From positions 110,802,446-110,866,445 of the forward strand of contig CM031858.1 of the NCBI GenBank assembly GCA_018697195.1: a stretch of DNA of 64,000 nt. The letters are read 5' to 3'. Below, one piece after another: positions 25,687-37,708 of the stretch. Origin of the DNA: Certhia americana. Taxonomy: Eukaryota; Chordata; Aves; Passeriformes; Certhiidae. The translations under genes were made by a program, and so were the position numbers. The first letter of the stretch is position 1. Every line of letters starts with the position of its first letter. Below the pieces are notes generated by a model. That model did no database searches. It saw nothing but the letters and a program-made list of their open reading frames with translations, and was not told where the DNA came from.

Positions 25687-28225
25687 AAAAACTCCACAAA
25701 TACGTAAAAATCACAGCACTGCGTTCAGTCGTTTCTAAAACAGCTGCTGCTTTAGTATCTGAATTTGAGGGGAGTAACTCTCAACAAGACAAAGATTTAT
25801 TGCCACAAACACTTTAAGGAACAATTCAGATAAATTCCAAAAACTGGAGAGACAAAAGTAACTTCAGGAACAGCAAGGAAATAGTCAGTCCTGTAGCTGT
25901 AATGATGCAATGCATAACAAGATCCAAGTTATGTAAATGTGAAACCGTACACTAAAAATAGTAAAAAGAAAACACCAAAAGGATCTATTTGGAGGACAAT
26001 AGATGTGGCTCTACAAACCTTCTGGACAAAGCCACAGCAGTCTGCAGGAGATTTTGTGGTGCCTCAGTGAGTTCATGTACTTCTCAGGCATGCTCACATG
26101 CTAGGGCACCTAATGGGCATCTCATATCTAATTCTGCCTGCTCCACACATGGGCAAAACATCTGTCTGAAGTCTGTGCACCTGGCCTCTTCACTGGCTGC
26201 CTAACTCCTGGCCTGAGCTTCCTTGGAGACATAGAAGTGAAAGACTTCTTGGGAAATACAGGCATTGTACTTTTCATGTAAGAATGGGTGTTGCTGATTT
26301 TCAGAAATACCACTCAAGATGATTCTTATTCATGAGTTTTAGTGCAACAGGCTGACTTCTCTCTTGGTTGTAATGTGTTAAAGATGATATGGCTGACTTG
26401 GTACCATAACAGTGTGTCAAAATATGTTATCACGGTAAGAAATAGAAAACAGTTTCTTGTTGAGACCTATGTTCAGCATTCTAACTGCATTTGGCAAAGC
26501 ACTTAAATGTTTGTTTAAAATTATATTTATGTCCCACTGATTTCAGTGGGACTGAAATAAATCCCAAATGCTTCACATAGCTGAGAATTCAAGCTTAGTT
26601 TCATAAGCATCCCACATCACTACTGAGTTCAGTGCAAGCTCAGGGTACTTGTTGTCCCGTAGGAAAAACAATATTTTTTGAGGTATTATCTTAATGAAAA
26701 AATTATGTCTCCTTACTGTCATGAGTGAAAGAGAGAAGCACAAGGCCATAATATGGTTAATTGAATAAAAGAGCAGCACACTGGAATGCAAGGGCATGTT
26801 GGCAAGGCCTCCAAATTTTGTTCATTGCTAATACACTATAAGATGAAATTTCTTGAGGCTGGTAAAAGAGGAAAATTAATAAATAACGCAAAGAAAGCAT
26901 AAGTGTCAGCTTGGTATGATGTGTTTAGTAGTAGTAGTTGCATGTTACAAAGTACATAAATTCAGAAATCATTCAGAAAATGAGATTAATGAGATACATT
27001 TCTGAGAGCCAAGGGACTGGAAGTCCAATGCTTCTAATTTGTTCCCTGGCCTAGCAGGCTGCAGGCAACTGTATCGTGTGTGTTTGCCTTACAGGCAATC
27101 TTTATTTATTTTTTGAAAAGGAGATAACCACCATTCTTATTCAGCCCTGGTTATTTCCTCCACAGATCCTGGTTCTGCTGGATGGTTTTTGCACTCTCAA
27201 CTAATGTCTGGAAGGAGCTCAGCTGAAAGTACAGTTTTTGTTATATTGATGGCATCAGGCTGGACAGGAACCACAACACCAATGTTTGCCCTACAGCCAT
27301 CCTGAGGCATTTTCTTTCTATTTTGGACTGACCTGCTATGACTATGCCTGTGCACATCCCAGATTGGAAAGGAGAGTTCAATGTGACAAGACAGCAGGAA
27401 GATATTCTGAGTGCAATCCCACCTCTAAGGATCTCTATTGCCTTGATTTGTGTAATTTGTACTGTGGAGTTATGAGACAGGGTGGACAAGAGCCTTAACT
27501 CACATGTGAAAGACACATTGTGAAACTGAGTGAATGTTTGTTTTAAGGAATAGTAACTGCTCAACTCTACAGATCACTAGGTAAAGGTGACAAACAGAAA
27601 AGAAAACAGCAAGACTCTGTTCTGTATTTTTCTATTATTTTACCGTTCTCATGCATGGCGGTTGTATGCCAGTTTATAGACAGGATACTTTTTTGTTTCC
27701 TTTCCCGTCTCTCTATAATATTGATTAAAACCTTTGCCTGGTTTGAACATAACAGGGGATCCTCAGACCACAAAATAAGTCAGTGTCATGAAAAAAGGGC
27801 AGCAAGGTTCAAGTGGTTGCAAGTTTAGGGGAAATGAGCTGTCACACATTCAGGTTCCCAGGACTGCAGACCTACACAGTGTAAAACCACCATCAAGACT
27901 AGTCTTTAATGGCCAGCCTGCTTTTTGGGGGCAGATGAACTGATGGTGGAGATACAAAGACGGGAATGTTACGAGTTACATTTCACAAATTGCTTCACTT
28001 GAAACAGTGGCAGAAAGCCTTGGGACTGCCTCTCCTTTTATGCTTTGGGCCCGATGATCAACCCTGTGACCACCCAGCAGTCACCAGCCTAAACCCTGCC
28101 ATGGGCCTGCTGAGCCAGGGAAGGAGGGTGACCAAAGGGGCCTTTAGCCCGTGTATTATCACCACCTGATACAGTATATCTCCTCTGGGGCAGGATGAGG
28201 AAGATACCTCAAAGCGTGACCATCA
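25687..28225. other. Unique noncoding DNA
   Basis: No gene recognised. It contains a short perfect palindrome at 26531-26552, listed separately. Confidence 0.5.
26531..26552. repeat. Short perfect palindrome (10-bp arms)
   Basis: gtcccactga, a TT centre, then tcagtgggac. It resembles the 'tcccattgaNNtcaatggga' palindromic core that I recall as common in amniote genomes. Related half-motifs appear at about 7037-7055 and 38432-38446. Confidence 0.7.
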
Positions 28226-28255
28226 CAGCTGTATGCAGCTGTATGCAGCTGTATC
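28226..28255. repeat. Three tandem decamers
   Basis: cagctgtatg, cagctgtatg, cagctgtatc in direct head-to-tail order. Too short to assign to a family. Confidence 0.9.
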
Positions 28256-30859
28256 CATCCAATAAACCCCAGTGAAGAGCAGGTCCAGAGGGAAACACAA
28301 ATCCTTCAACAACCTGAACCATGCATTCTCTCTGCACAGCCACTGAGTTTGTCATTCCCCAGTGCAATCGGTCACAAAAATAGCCATCCTGATTCAGAAA
28401 GCTGCTACCTCTGGCTATATATAGGCTGTTCTGCATGTGGTTCAACCCTGAGCTCTTCACACACATTAATAGCCCATTGTGTCAGGCAAGGCAGTGTCAG
28501 CACTGCCCGCTGGTTTAAGAATACAGCACACAAGGGAGGGCCCCAGCCCTGCGAACAGCGATTCACTCGCTCTCTTGTCTTAGAATAACAGGCTTGGGAA
28601 ATCAGCAGGACTTGCCACACTTATGTCCCTGTGTGCCACCATGTCTGTGGGATGCAGCCCGTGAGCTTTGCAGGACAGGAGCCACGGTGCTGCACGTGGA
28701 TGAAAACTGCAGCCACTGCCAGGGAGGAACTGGATGAAGCTCCGATGTCTTTTTGTGAATGAAGCTTATGTCCTGGTGACCCACCTCAAGCAGAGGGGGA
28801 AGAGAGGGAATGTTGCTAAATATGCATTCCCAGAAGCAAGCAGAGTGCAAGCTCATCGTTCTCTACAGAATGCACATGCGTGGAGTGGCCCGGAAAGCAC
28901 CAGACGTTGCTTGTTAAAAATTGGCATCTCTTCAACACAGCTACCAGTGATTTTTCTGTAAAACACATTAAGATTCAGTATAAATGCCTTTATGGATTTC
29001 ACACCACATTAAAAGGAGTGAGTGATTGACTACATTCCCAGTAGCTTATTTTTCATCCTTTGACAGCTGTTAACCAGACAGAAGCATTATTAGTTCAATT
29101 TCTCATGCTGTAAAAATATTTGGATATAGGAATTTGGCCAAATTTTTCCTTCTTGTTTCTGGTTTCCTATGAGAGTCGGTTGGATTGTTTTGACAAATCC
29201 AAGAGTGTAGCTAGCACAGCATCTTAGCACAAATGCTGGGTTTAAAGCCAAGCCTCCAGGTTTGCTAAGCAGATTTGAAGCTCAAGGTAAGGAGACACAA
29301 GCTCTAATTACAGCACTCCTAAGCAAAGTTTCAGGGTCATCAGGGCCTGGATACAGTTCTGCTCTTCACAAAAATAAGTGCTGCTTATGGGGTGTGGGTT
29401 TTCTGGTTCAAAAGAAAGATCTCCCTGACACAGTCAGCAGAGGGCATGTGAAAAATTGATATTGAATGCTAATGCTGATGTGAATCTGTTTTTATCTTGT
29501 ATAGACCATAGACATGAGAACGTCCTTCTTGTCCATTAATCTCTTCAGTCTTTATTGGAATTTCTTTATTAAAACTTACAAAATTTCTGTTCTATCAATG
29601 TATCTTCTGAAATTTGCCATCCCTCAAGGTGAACTCCTTTGCAAGCAAGTGTTGAAGTTCTTATAGTGTAAAGTATGGAAAGAAAAGAATTTTCCAAAAG
29701 CCTCAATAGCACTGGAAGTTTATAGCATCTTCTATGGCCCCCAGGGAATTTATGCTACCCAGGCATTATTCATCATTTCAAGCAAAATGACTGTGCAAAG
29801 CAAGGAGATAGTTACACAGCATTGAAGTGAATGTACTGCTCTGCATTCAATTCAGAGGAGCCAACAGCATAGCCTGAGTGTTTCTAAGACATTCAGGTGT
29901 CACAGACAATCCCAGTTCTCTCCCTTGAGCTCAGGGCTCCACCAATTCTGTGACAGGAAACCAAAGGACTTGGTAAATCACAACCGTGTCTGAAAGAATT
30001 CCTCGTGTTCTGGGAAGCAAACACTTGAACCTTTCTCAGTATGGTCATCTGAATATGAATTACACAAGTTCACTGAGCATACACAGAGAAAGTTTTGGAC
30101 CAACTATAGAAGCAATTTTAACACCTACTTGCCTGGAGTATGGTTATTTTGAAATCAAGTCTGAATTTTAAAATGTAAATGTTACAGGTCAAAGCTAAAT
30201 TACAAGGTTCTGTTTTTCAAATGTTTCATTTTAATTTTTTTTTAATAGGCACACCAGAGACAGGCATGTTACGTGAGTGTAAAGCATTTACTGGTGAGTA
30301 GCATAAAATAGCTACTGCAACTCTTAAGTCTGCAATTTTAGCAATCTTAGACAACACTAAGTACTTGTGTCTTGTCCAACTAAATATTTATGATTTTATA
30401 TGCAGATATTTAATGTTCTAAGTAAGGCAGTGCGGAGAAAATATACATTCACCTTCCCCTCAGCTTTGAGGCAAGTTAAGTTACATGATTCAGGGCTTTG
30501 CTCTCCACACCGTGAGAAGAATAAAAGTGTCAGTAAGGAAACTCTTCCTTGTAGCTAAAAAACCTGGAGAAGCTTCATAAAATGAGCAAACAACAACCAA
30601 CCAAGGAGAAAACAAAGCTGTCATATCAACTTCAATCATAAAGAATATGTTCATCCTGCAGAGCGTTCACTTTTCCATTTGCAAGATCAGAAAAGGGGTT
30701 CTGTTTTTTCAGGAGTTTCAAAAAAAGCAACATCTCATACTCTTAGGCTCCCTGCTTGTCCAAAGGCTTTCTGCCAGACTCTAACATGCTCAGGACAGAG
30801 CTACGTCAGGCAGGGCAGTGAAGCTGTCCCTGAATAATCACCCAACTCTTGCAAATAAC
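28256..30859. other. Unique noncoding DNA
   Basis: No gene or interspersed repeat recognised. ORFs are short and overlap on both strands. Confidence 0.5.
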
Positions 30860-31143
30860 AAGCAGTGGGGCAGAAGAAAGTGGCTTCAAGTTGTGCCAGA
30901 AGAGGTACAGATTTAGATTGGATACTAGGAAAAGTTTCTTCACCCAAAAGGCTTTTTCAGCCCTGGAGCAGGCTGCTCAGGAAAGCCCTGGAGTCACCAG
31001 TCCCTGGAAGTGTTCAAAAAAAGTGTAGCTGTGTCAGTCAGGGACATGGTTTAGTGGTGGACACGGTGGTGCTGGATTAATGGTTGGACTCGATGATCAT
31101 GGAGGTCTTTACCAACCTACATGATTCTGTGACTCTGATTCTG
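30860..31143 (+). mobile_element. CR1 LINE 3' fragment (sense)
   Basis: CR1 blocks in order: 'tggcttcaagttgtgccagaag', 'agatttagattggatac' followed by 'taggaaaagtttctt', 'ggagcaggctgctcagg', 'agtccctggaagtgttcaa', 'ttaatggttggactcgatga' and the terminus 'ccaacctacatgattctgtg' with residual ATTCTGTGA-type terminal repeats. This resembles the CR1 subfamilies with the 'gtggtgctgg...ttaatggttggactcgatgatc' ending. It is truncated at the 5' end and retains no coding capacity. Confidence 0.95.
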
Positions 31144-32066
31144 ATGAGAGAGCCCTGAGCACAGGGCGAGGATGCAGCATTAGTGCACCAAGCCCAGCCT
31201 GACTGACTCATGCAAAACTGAACTGAATAAATCCTAGAACAGTGGAATTGCTGCATGACAAAATTTTTTAGCTACATGACAACCCTGTGGCTGGGACCTG
31301 AGGGGCTATCTGAGTCCATCAGAGCACTATTCCTGTGCAGCACTTGCTAGGGTCAGCTGTGGTGCCCTACACAATGCACAGGTCTCCTCTCCCTGCACAA
31401 CTCACTTTCTTCTTCGCATCTGCCCCATCCAACAAGGGCACTGTGGAGCAGCAAACAAGGTGGCACAGCAAGGTGACTATTGCCAAACACCATGTATGAG
31501 GCATTAGGCCCAGTACTCACATGAATTGAGAGAAACCTACTTTTATTTTCCTAGGCTTATTCATATAATTAATTAATATCTCAATCAGCCAGGAACAGGC
31601 AAAGACATAACAGTATTTCAGTGCATTCCTTGGGGAAACAGTGCACAGAGACAGCACAATTAATATAGACAAGATCCATTTAGATAGCAAGTTAATTTTA
31701 CTGGCTAGAAGTAGACAGGAGAACCATTTTTCAGAAAACACTAAGAAAGTCAGATTTCCTTTTCCTTTACCTGTTGTCTGTCTCCATTGAACATGCTTTT
31801 GTTTGAAGGCAAAGACAAGCAGAAAGCATAGAAAAATCTCTGTTGAATTTCTGCAGATTTTTGAGGCATTCAGGCCAGGTGTCAGGGAAACTCACTGCTG
31901 CTTTACTGGGTAGGCAGATTTGTCCCCCTGCTCATCTACACATTGAAACCATATCAAAGCCTGAAATTACACAACGTCTGGCTTAACTATATTAAAATCA
32001 TATCTCTTATGTCCTCTCAGTATTAGAAACACAGCTTGCCAGAGCTAAGTCAATTAATTAATTAGA
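31144..32066. other. Unique noncoding DNA
   Basis: No gene or repeat recognised. Confidence 0.5.
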
Positions 32067-32093
32067 TTTTTTTTTTTTTTTTTTTTTTTTTTT
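32067..32093. repeat. Poly-T homopolymer (27 T)
   Basis: Longest homopolymer in the window, preceded by AATTAATTAATTAG. No retrocopy body is recognised on either side. Confidence 0.95.
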
Positions 32094-35000
32094 CCTATCT
32101 TGCAGTGATCTGACTGAACATGGAAATGTGGGGGGGAAATAGCAAATAATCCTCATTCAATTTATAAGCAAACTAGGTTACTGTAAAGTTGTCCTTGTCA
32201 TGGAGTGCCAAAGTGCAGTATGCAGTTCTCGCCTCCTTGTGGGTTGCCATCTGCCATTGCAACTCCCTCTCCTTGCTCTGGCTCCCTGTTGGGGTAAAGT
32301 TGATGTCAGAGGCTTTGGCAAGCAGTGGGGAAAAAAAATAAAAATCCAACACTGTGAGTTCTCTACAGGCCAGTGTAGTCTGCTTCTAATATTGCTTCAG
32401 TCTGTGACTTCAGGAAATAAAATTAACAGAGTTTGTGCTGCTCTCAGGTTCAGTCCCTAAATCGCTGTAAAACAAGTGCACTGGAGAGCCTCTGTTCAGC
32501 CCAGGAGATGGGATTTTTGCAGGGAAATTTTCTGCCTTACTCGCACGACACTGCAACACTTGGTGACTATGCCACACTGCAGTGAAGCTGGGCTTTTAAA
32601 GTTTGAATAACCCACCTTCGGGCATTTAAAAATTGCTTCCAGTGTTTGATTTCAACAACTGCACCTCAACAGGTCATGAGAGGCTCTTTCTTGCAGTGTG
32701 AAGTTCTTCTGCCTGTGTTTGCACAGGTCATTCATTACACTCAAGCACAGATTAGGCTGCACTCAAGGAAAATTTCACTTTGAAATCATAAGGCAAAATG
32801 GGATCTGCTGATTGCCATGCAATAACCAACAAATTGGAACTGGAGAATATACCTGCTTTTCTGCCTCCCCAGTCAGCTTCCATCCAGGCTGCTTCTGCAG
32901 CATGAAATAAAAGTCCTGAGTGTTACTGACCAAGATCACACCTTTCCTGAAAAACAAAGCAGATTTCAATAACTGTTTTCTTCTATAGGTGACCCCAAAT
33001 ATGGTGTTTATGTGAAAGGAAAATTAACTGACCACAAATGAAGAAGATCCTTCTGTTTGCCCAGGAAATCTCTCTTGTAGCTGTCTCAAACCCACTTTTA
33101 TGTCCCAATGGGTATTTTTTCCCCCAGCTTTTTTAGGAAAAAGAAACAGGACACAGTGTAAGCTTACTAGTTTATGAAGCATTCATTATAATTTAATTTT
33201 GCTTGTGCGAGACAGAGCCTGAATTTTCAGGCAAGATTTGTTCAGTAAAGACCATGACATTCATGTCAAATACAAGGTCTGAATGCTGGGCAAAAGAAAT
33301 GTTCAGGAGAAGCTCTTTTATGTATGTAGTTCCATCATTTCATTCTCACATCACAGTGCAACAGAGGGAAATGAAGTCCAATGAGTTTTTAGGTAACTCT
33401 TGTTATAACCTATATTTTATTCTATTTTAAGTTTGTAAAAATGTAATTTTAAATTAAATAGACATGTCTGGCTCTTTGGAGCTAAGCAGGCAATTAATAG
33501 AAACCAGTGCAACCTAAGCACCCTGACTCACGTTCCCAGAGGCAAAGAGCTGCTGTGGCTCAGGATGCTCTATTTTGCAGATTAGTTCTCTCACAGCAGT
33601 GTCAGCAATAAAACGTTTGCACCTCAGCCACAGCAATGCCAGAGCAGACATATCACTGAAAATTCATCTTCATCAGAGGTTTAAACAAGGATGCCTGCAC
33701 CAGACTGGGAACAAACGTTTTCTTCTTCCAGCTCCTCTACAAAAATATTATTTCTAGGCAGTGGGGCAAGGATGACATCTGGGGATAGCAGGACTATTTT
33801 TTTCAGAGCTTCTCTCTAGGAGCTGTGCAGCCAGTGGGTGCAGAACTGGGTGTCAGCATCCATGGCAAGATGCTTCCTCAGGCCCCTGCTCGATATTTCT
33901 GTCAGAGCAGGGATTAACAAAGAAAGGAAAGGTTTTCCTCCAAAGTTCACTGAATGACTGTCCATTTTTCCAGACAAAAGGCAGCACTTGCACTAAAAAG
34001 GAATATTCTTGAATGAACCCTCCCACAAAAGTGGCTTATTTTATGTGAGGTGTAAAAAGATTTCACGCTAAGATAAATTAACAATTATTTGCCATGATGC
34101 AGCAACCTTCTCCTTTCAGAGTCATTCATGCAGCTTTACCCTGGGCAATATATATAGATCTATCTGTCCCGTGGCTATAAGTCTTCACACAAATCTTCCA
34201 GGCATTCAGCTCTAATACCCTTCACATGAGGCTACTGGTTCAGCTTGTATCTATTGCTTAATCAATGAGCAATAAAACTCCAGCCGCTACTGAACTGCTG
34301 CTTCAGCTAATAAGGGCTTGGTCTGCTTTGCCAGAGTATCCTAATTACTTATAATGAAATAATGTAAGTAGATCTGATATATTTGGAAGTTGTATTTTTT
34401 TTCTTTTACCAAAATGGAAACTCAGTAAGTCCTGGAGTTTTGTTCCTCACTGAATTACTCTTTAATTGGACCTGTTTGCCTCAGCTGCTATTTGTAGCTG
34501 CAGCTCTCCCCCTACTCAGTGTAGGGGGAAATCTTTAACATCACCACCTACAGGGCCGCAACGTTTTCTACAGCAGACTGTAAAATACCACCATCCATCC
34601 CTGGGTAGAGACAGATTTAATACCCATCCTTTTGCCCCAGTGGGTTCAAAAAACTATCTGGTGGTGTTGCACCTTCTCCAGAGTGATGAAGATAATAGCA
34701 ACAGGCTTGGTTTGCACCAGTAGCAGACTGTAAAGGGACTGGCAGCAGCCTCATAAAGACAATACCAGTAACAAATATCAATAATTTGTTATGTATTTCT
34801 GTTCCTTCTGCATTACAGAGGGCACTGAACCCAGCCTGTACAGAAATCTCTGGCCGGGCTGTAAAAGATCAGTGGACCTTAGCACACAACAAGAAGATTA
34901 ACAAAGACAGTTTGGGGAATCTGCTCTGGAATAGCTCAATTCTTATCTCCTGAGGTCCTGAAGATTAAACAGCTACTGGAGAGCCAGAAGCACTGGAGGT

Positions 35001-35372
35001 CTGTTGAGACAGGTAAGCATATCTGCCCTGCAAGCAGTGGTCTCTAAATGGAATTTCAGAAGGGGTTCTGTGGAAAGAACTGCAGTGGCACAGAGGTAAG
35101 GGCTCTTACAGAAACACTATGGCCGAGGGGAGCAGATTGATTTCTCAATGAGCCAGCAGTGAAAGATCTTATGTTGCTATATATTTCCATGGTTTGAAAA
35201 TATACAGGTAGCTAGAATGCCTTACAACAACAAAAAAAATTTACCCAGAGTGACAGCCTTAGAGGTTATAATGCAGGAAAGATGTTTGTGAGAATTTTCC
35301 TGTATCAGTGCCCATCCTGCTGTCTTCTAGGGGAAGAAATCTCTCTGCAGTGTGTAAAAGATGGTATTCTTT
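32094..35372. other. Unique noncoding DNA
   Basis: No gene recognised. A 24-bp segment at 32440-32463 recurs with one mismatch at 54985-55008, suggesting an unidentified shared repeat. Confidence 0.5.
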
Positions 35373-35589
35373 TTAAAAGCCTGGTAAAATGTCTTTAATT
35401 GGTGGATGAATAACATCCTTTCTAATGTGGTGTGCCAATGTTAGGACACTTTTAACATCATTTCCAGTCATGCTCATTGGAAATACTTTATTCAGAAGTG
35501 CCTGGTTTGTTCTCTGCACAGTTTGCAGATCCAGATGGGGTAAGTGGAGAAGCTGCTGCTGCTCTCCAGTTTCGGCAAGGCCTGGATCA
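35373..35589 (-). other. Candidate 3'-terminal coding exon, minus strand (unrecognised)
   Basis: Read on the minus strand, a good acceptor (pyrimidine-rich tract with CTAAC branch-like motif at 35627-35631, then ...TTGCACAG at 35590) is followed by an uninterrupted frame: one split-codon base, 71 codons, then TAA at 35373-35375. The predicted peptide has mixed, protein-like composition, with Gln-rich and Leu/His-rich stretches followed by a C-terminal stretch ending 'HPPIKDILPGF', unlike the low-complexity chance ORFs elsewhere. I do not recognise the family. Upstream on the same strand lies the CR1 insertion at 35700-36845, so any previous exon would be beyond it. A plus-strand frame of similar length overlaps (35477-35701), so chance cannot be excluded. 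Alternatives are a fragment of an unrecognised transposon, a pseudogene exon or noise. Confidence 0.15.
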
Positions 35590-35699
35590 CTGTGCAAGAT
35601 TTGCAGGAAGTACCAGAAACAGAGTAGTTAGAAAAAGTGCATTCATTGCATATATGCAGGCCAAGGCTGATCATATTCCATATTGTGATATTTTTCATT

Positions 35700-36845
35700 G
35701 AATCATAGAATAGTTTGGGTTGGAAAGGACCTATATTCCATGTGCTTTAGTATAGCTTCTGGGAGATCTTCCCAGGTACAGAGGTGAGGATGACAGGTTG
35801 CTAATTTTCAGGTTTCCCAAGGTAGAATGTTTCCCTTTTTCCAACCACCTGGGACTTCACTTGACTGCCATGACTTTCCAAGCATCATGGAGTGGCTTGG
35901 CAAGTACATCAGCCAATTCCCTCAAAACTCTGGGATGCATCTCAGCAAATCTCTTAGACCCATGTATTTTCAAGTTCCTCAGGTGCTTCCAAACCTGATC
36001 TTCCCTTACACTACCCTCCAGGGAGGGTAAGAGGTATGGGAAGAGAGGTTGCCAGTGAAGACAGAAGCAAAAGCGTTGCCTTCTCCTCATTCACTGTTAC
36101 TAGTTTGCCAGCATTGTTTATCTCTCTGTGTGTGTACACCTTCTCTGGCTGACGTATCTGTAGAAGCTCGTCTACTCTGTGCATCTCTTGCCAAGTTCAG
36201 CTCCAGCTGCACCTGGGCCTTCCTGACCCCATCCCTTATACAACTGTGCGACATTCATTTACTCTTTCCAGGATATTTGTGCCTGCCTACCCTATCTGTG
36301 CATTTCCTTCTTGCCCATTAGCCTGACCAGCAAGTCCCAGCTCAGCCACGGTGGTCTCTTGCCTTCTTTCCCTAATTTCTTACACCTGGAGATTTGTTGG
36401 CACTTGTGCTCTGTGGGAAAGCATTTTTAAGGGGTGTCAGCTCTGATCTGCTCCCTTTTCTCAGAGGGCAGTTTCCTAGGGGAACCTATTGACTAACTCC
36501 TTGAAGAGCTTTCCTGAAGTTCAGGGTCCTGACTCTTTGCCCGTACTCCTCAGGACTGCAAACTCCACTAGTTTGTGATCACTGCAGCACAGGCTGACTC
36601 CAATCTTGATGTCCCCTAGTGGTTTTCTTGCGTTGATGACCATCAGATCCAGTATCATATCCCCTCTGGTAGTGCTGTCTATTTCTATTACCTGGCTGAG
36701 GAATTCGTCCTCCCTGCATTCCAGGAGTCTGCTGGATTTCCCTCAGCTCGCTGTGCTTCTTCCCCAGATGTTGCAATTGGTGAAGTTCCCCAGCAGGACA
36801 AGAGCCCATGGGCATGGTTTCTTGTGCTGCTGGAGCAGGCTATGC
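35700..36845 (-). mobile_element. Internally deleted CR1 LINE with endonuclease and RT remnants (antisense)
   Basis: The left edge carries the CR1 3' end in reverse ('aatcatagaatagtttgggttggaaaggacc', 35701-35731). About 25 bp further, the minus strand reads a degenerate RT N-terminal motif (residues similar to NYRPVxLTSVPGKI near 35757-35805). Going right it continues through the linker to the EN C-terminal half at about 36550-36815. There residues such as GNF...NIWGR, LLECREDEFL, GDMILDLMVINARK and CSDHKLVEF, spread over shifted frames, match the GDFNHPDICW...CSDH pattern of CR1 endonuclease. Most of RT and the 3' UTR, normally well over 1 kb, are missing between 35735 and 35757. Numerous stops and frameshifts show the copy is dead. 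Confidence 0.85.
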
Positions 36846-37122
36846 AGCCTATTCCTTCGTCAATAGGCTCCCCTTGAACAGTAAGAAACCAAATAAAATT
36901 TGCAGCGCAGCTCCGCTGCCATAAAATCCAAAGGTATTAACGGTTATATAGCAAAGAATAGGATTATATGAAAATCTTGAGTTTAGATGATTATATATGG
37001 CTCAGGTAGCAGCCACACCTGGAATATGCTCCCAATCCATACAGTGTAAAAGTCAGTGCACCAATAAAAATAACAAAAAAATATGGTCCAGGGAAGCAAA
37101 CAGTATTTTAGGACTCAGTGCT
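36846..37122. other. Unique AT-rich spacer between CR1 and LTR
   Basis: Nothing recognised between the CR1 remnant and the solo LTR. Confidence 0.5.
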
Positions 37123-37708
37123 TGTTTTGGCTGGGATAGAGTTAGTTTTCTTCACAGTAGCTGGTATGGGCTATACTTTGTATTTGTGCTAGAAATGGTG
37201 TTAATAATGCAGGGATATTTTAGCTGTTGCTAAGCAGGGCTTGCACAGTGTCAAGGTTTCCTCTGCTCTTCACACCACTCCACCAGTGAGCAGGCTGGGT
37301 GTGGAGAAGCAGTTTGGGGGGAAACAGCCAGGACAGCTGACCCCAACTGGCCAAAGGAATACCCCACACTGTATGGCATCATGCTCAGCGTATAGAGCTG
37401 AGGGAAGAAGGAAGGCAGGGACAATTGGGGTTATGGCTTTTGTCTTCCTGAGTTGCTCTTACATGTGATGGAGCACAGCTTCCCTGGGGATGGTTGAACA
37501 CCTGCCTGCCCATGGGAAGTGGTGAATGAATTCCTCGTTCTGTTTTATTTGTGCACGTGGCTTTTGCTTTGCCTGTTAAATTGTCTTTATCTCAAGCAAT
37601 GACTTTTCTCACTTTTACCCTCCTGATTCTCCACCCCATGGTGCTGGTAGGGGACTGAGTTAGCAGCTCTGTGGGGCTGAGTTGTCAGTTGATGTTAAAT
37701 CACAACCA
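37123..37708 (+). mobile_element. Solo LTR of an avian endogenous retrovirus
   Basis: A 586-bp unit starts TG (tgttttggctgggatagagt) and ends CA (taaatcacaacca). It has internal blocks typical of an abundant avian ERV LTR: 'ttttcttcacagtagctggtatgg', 'ggacagctgaccccaactgg' followed by 'ccaaaggaatacccca', 'catcatgctcag', a decayed TATA-like 'gtatagag' at 37389, 'gaacacctgcctgcccatgg', 'agtggtgaatgaattcct' and 'ttgtctttatctca' near the polyadenylation region. No internal retroviral genes adjoin it on either side, so it is a solo LTR from LTR-LTR recombination. I saw no clear target-site duplication at these exact boundaries. ERV-L-like origin is my recollection of the family and is uncertain. 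Confidence 0.85.
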
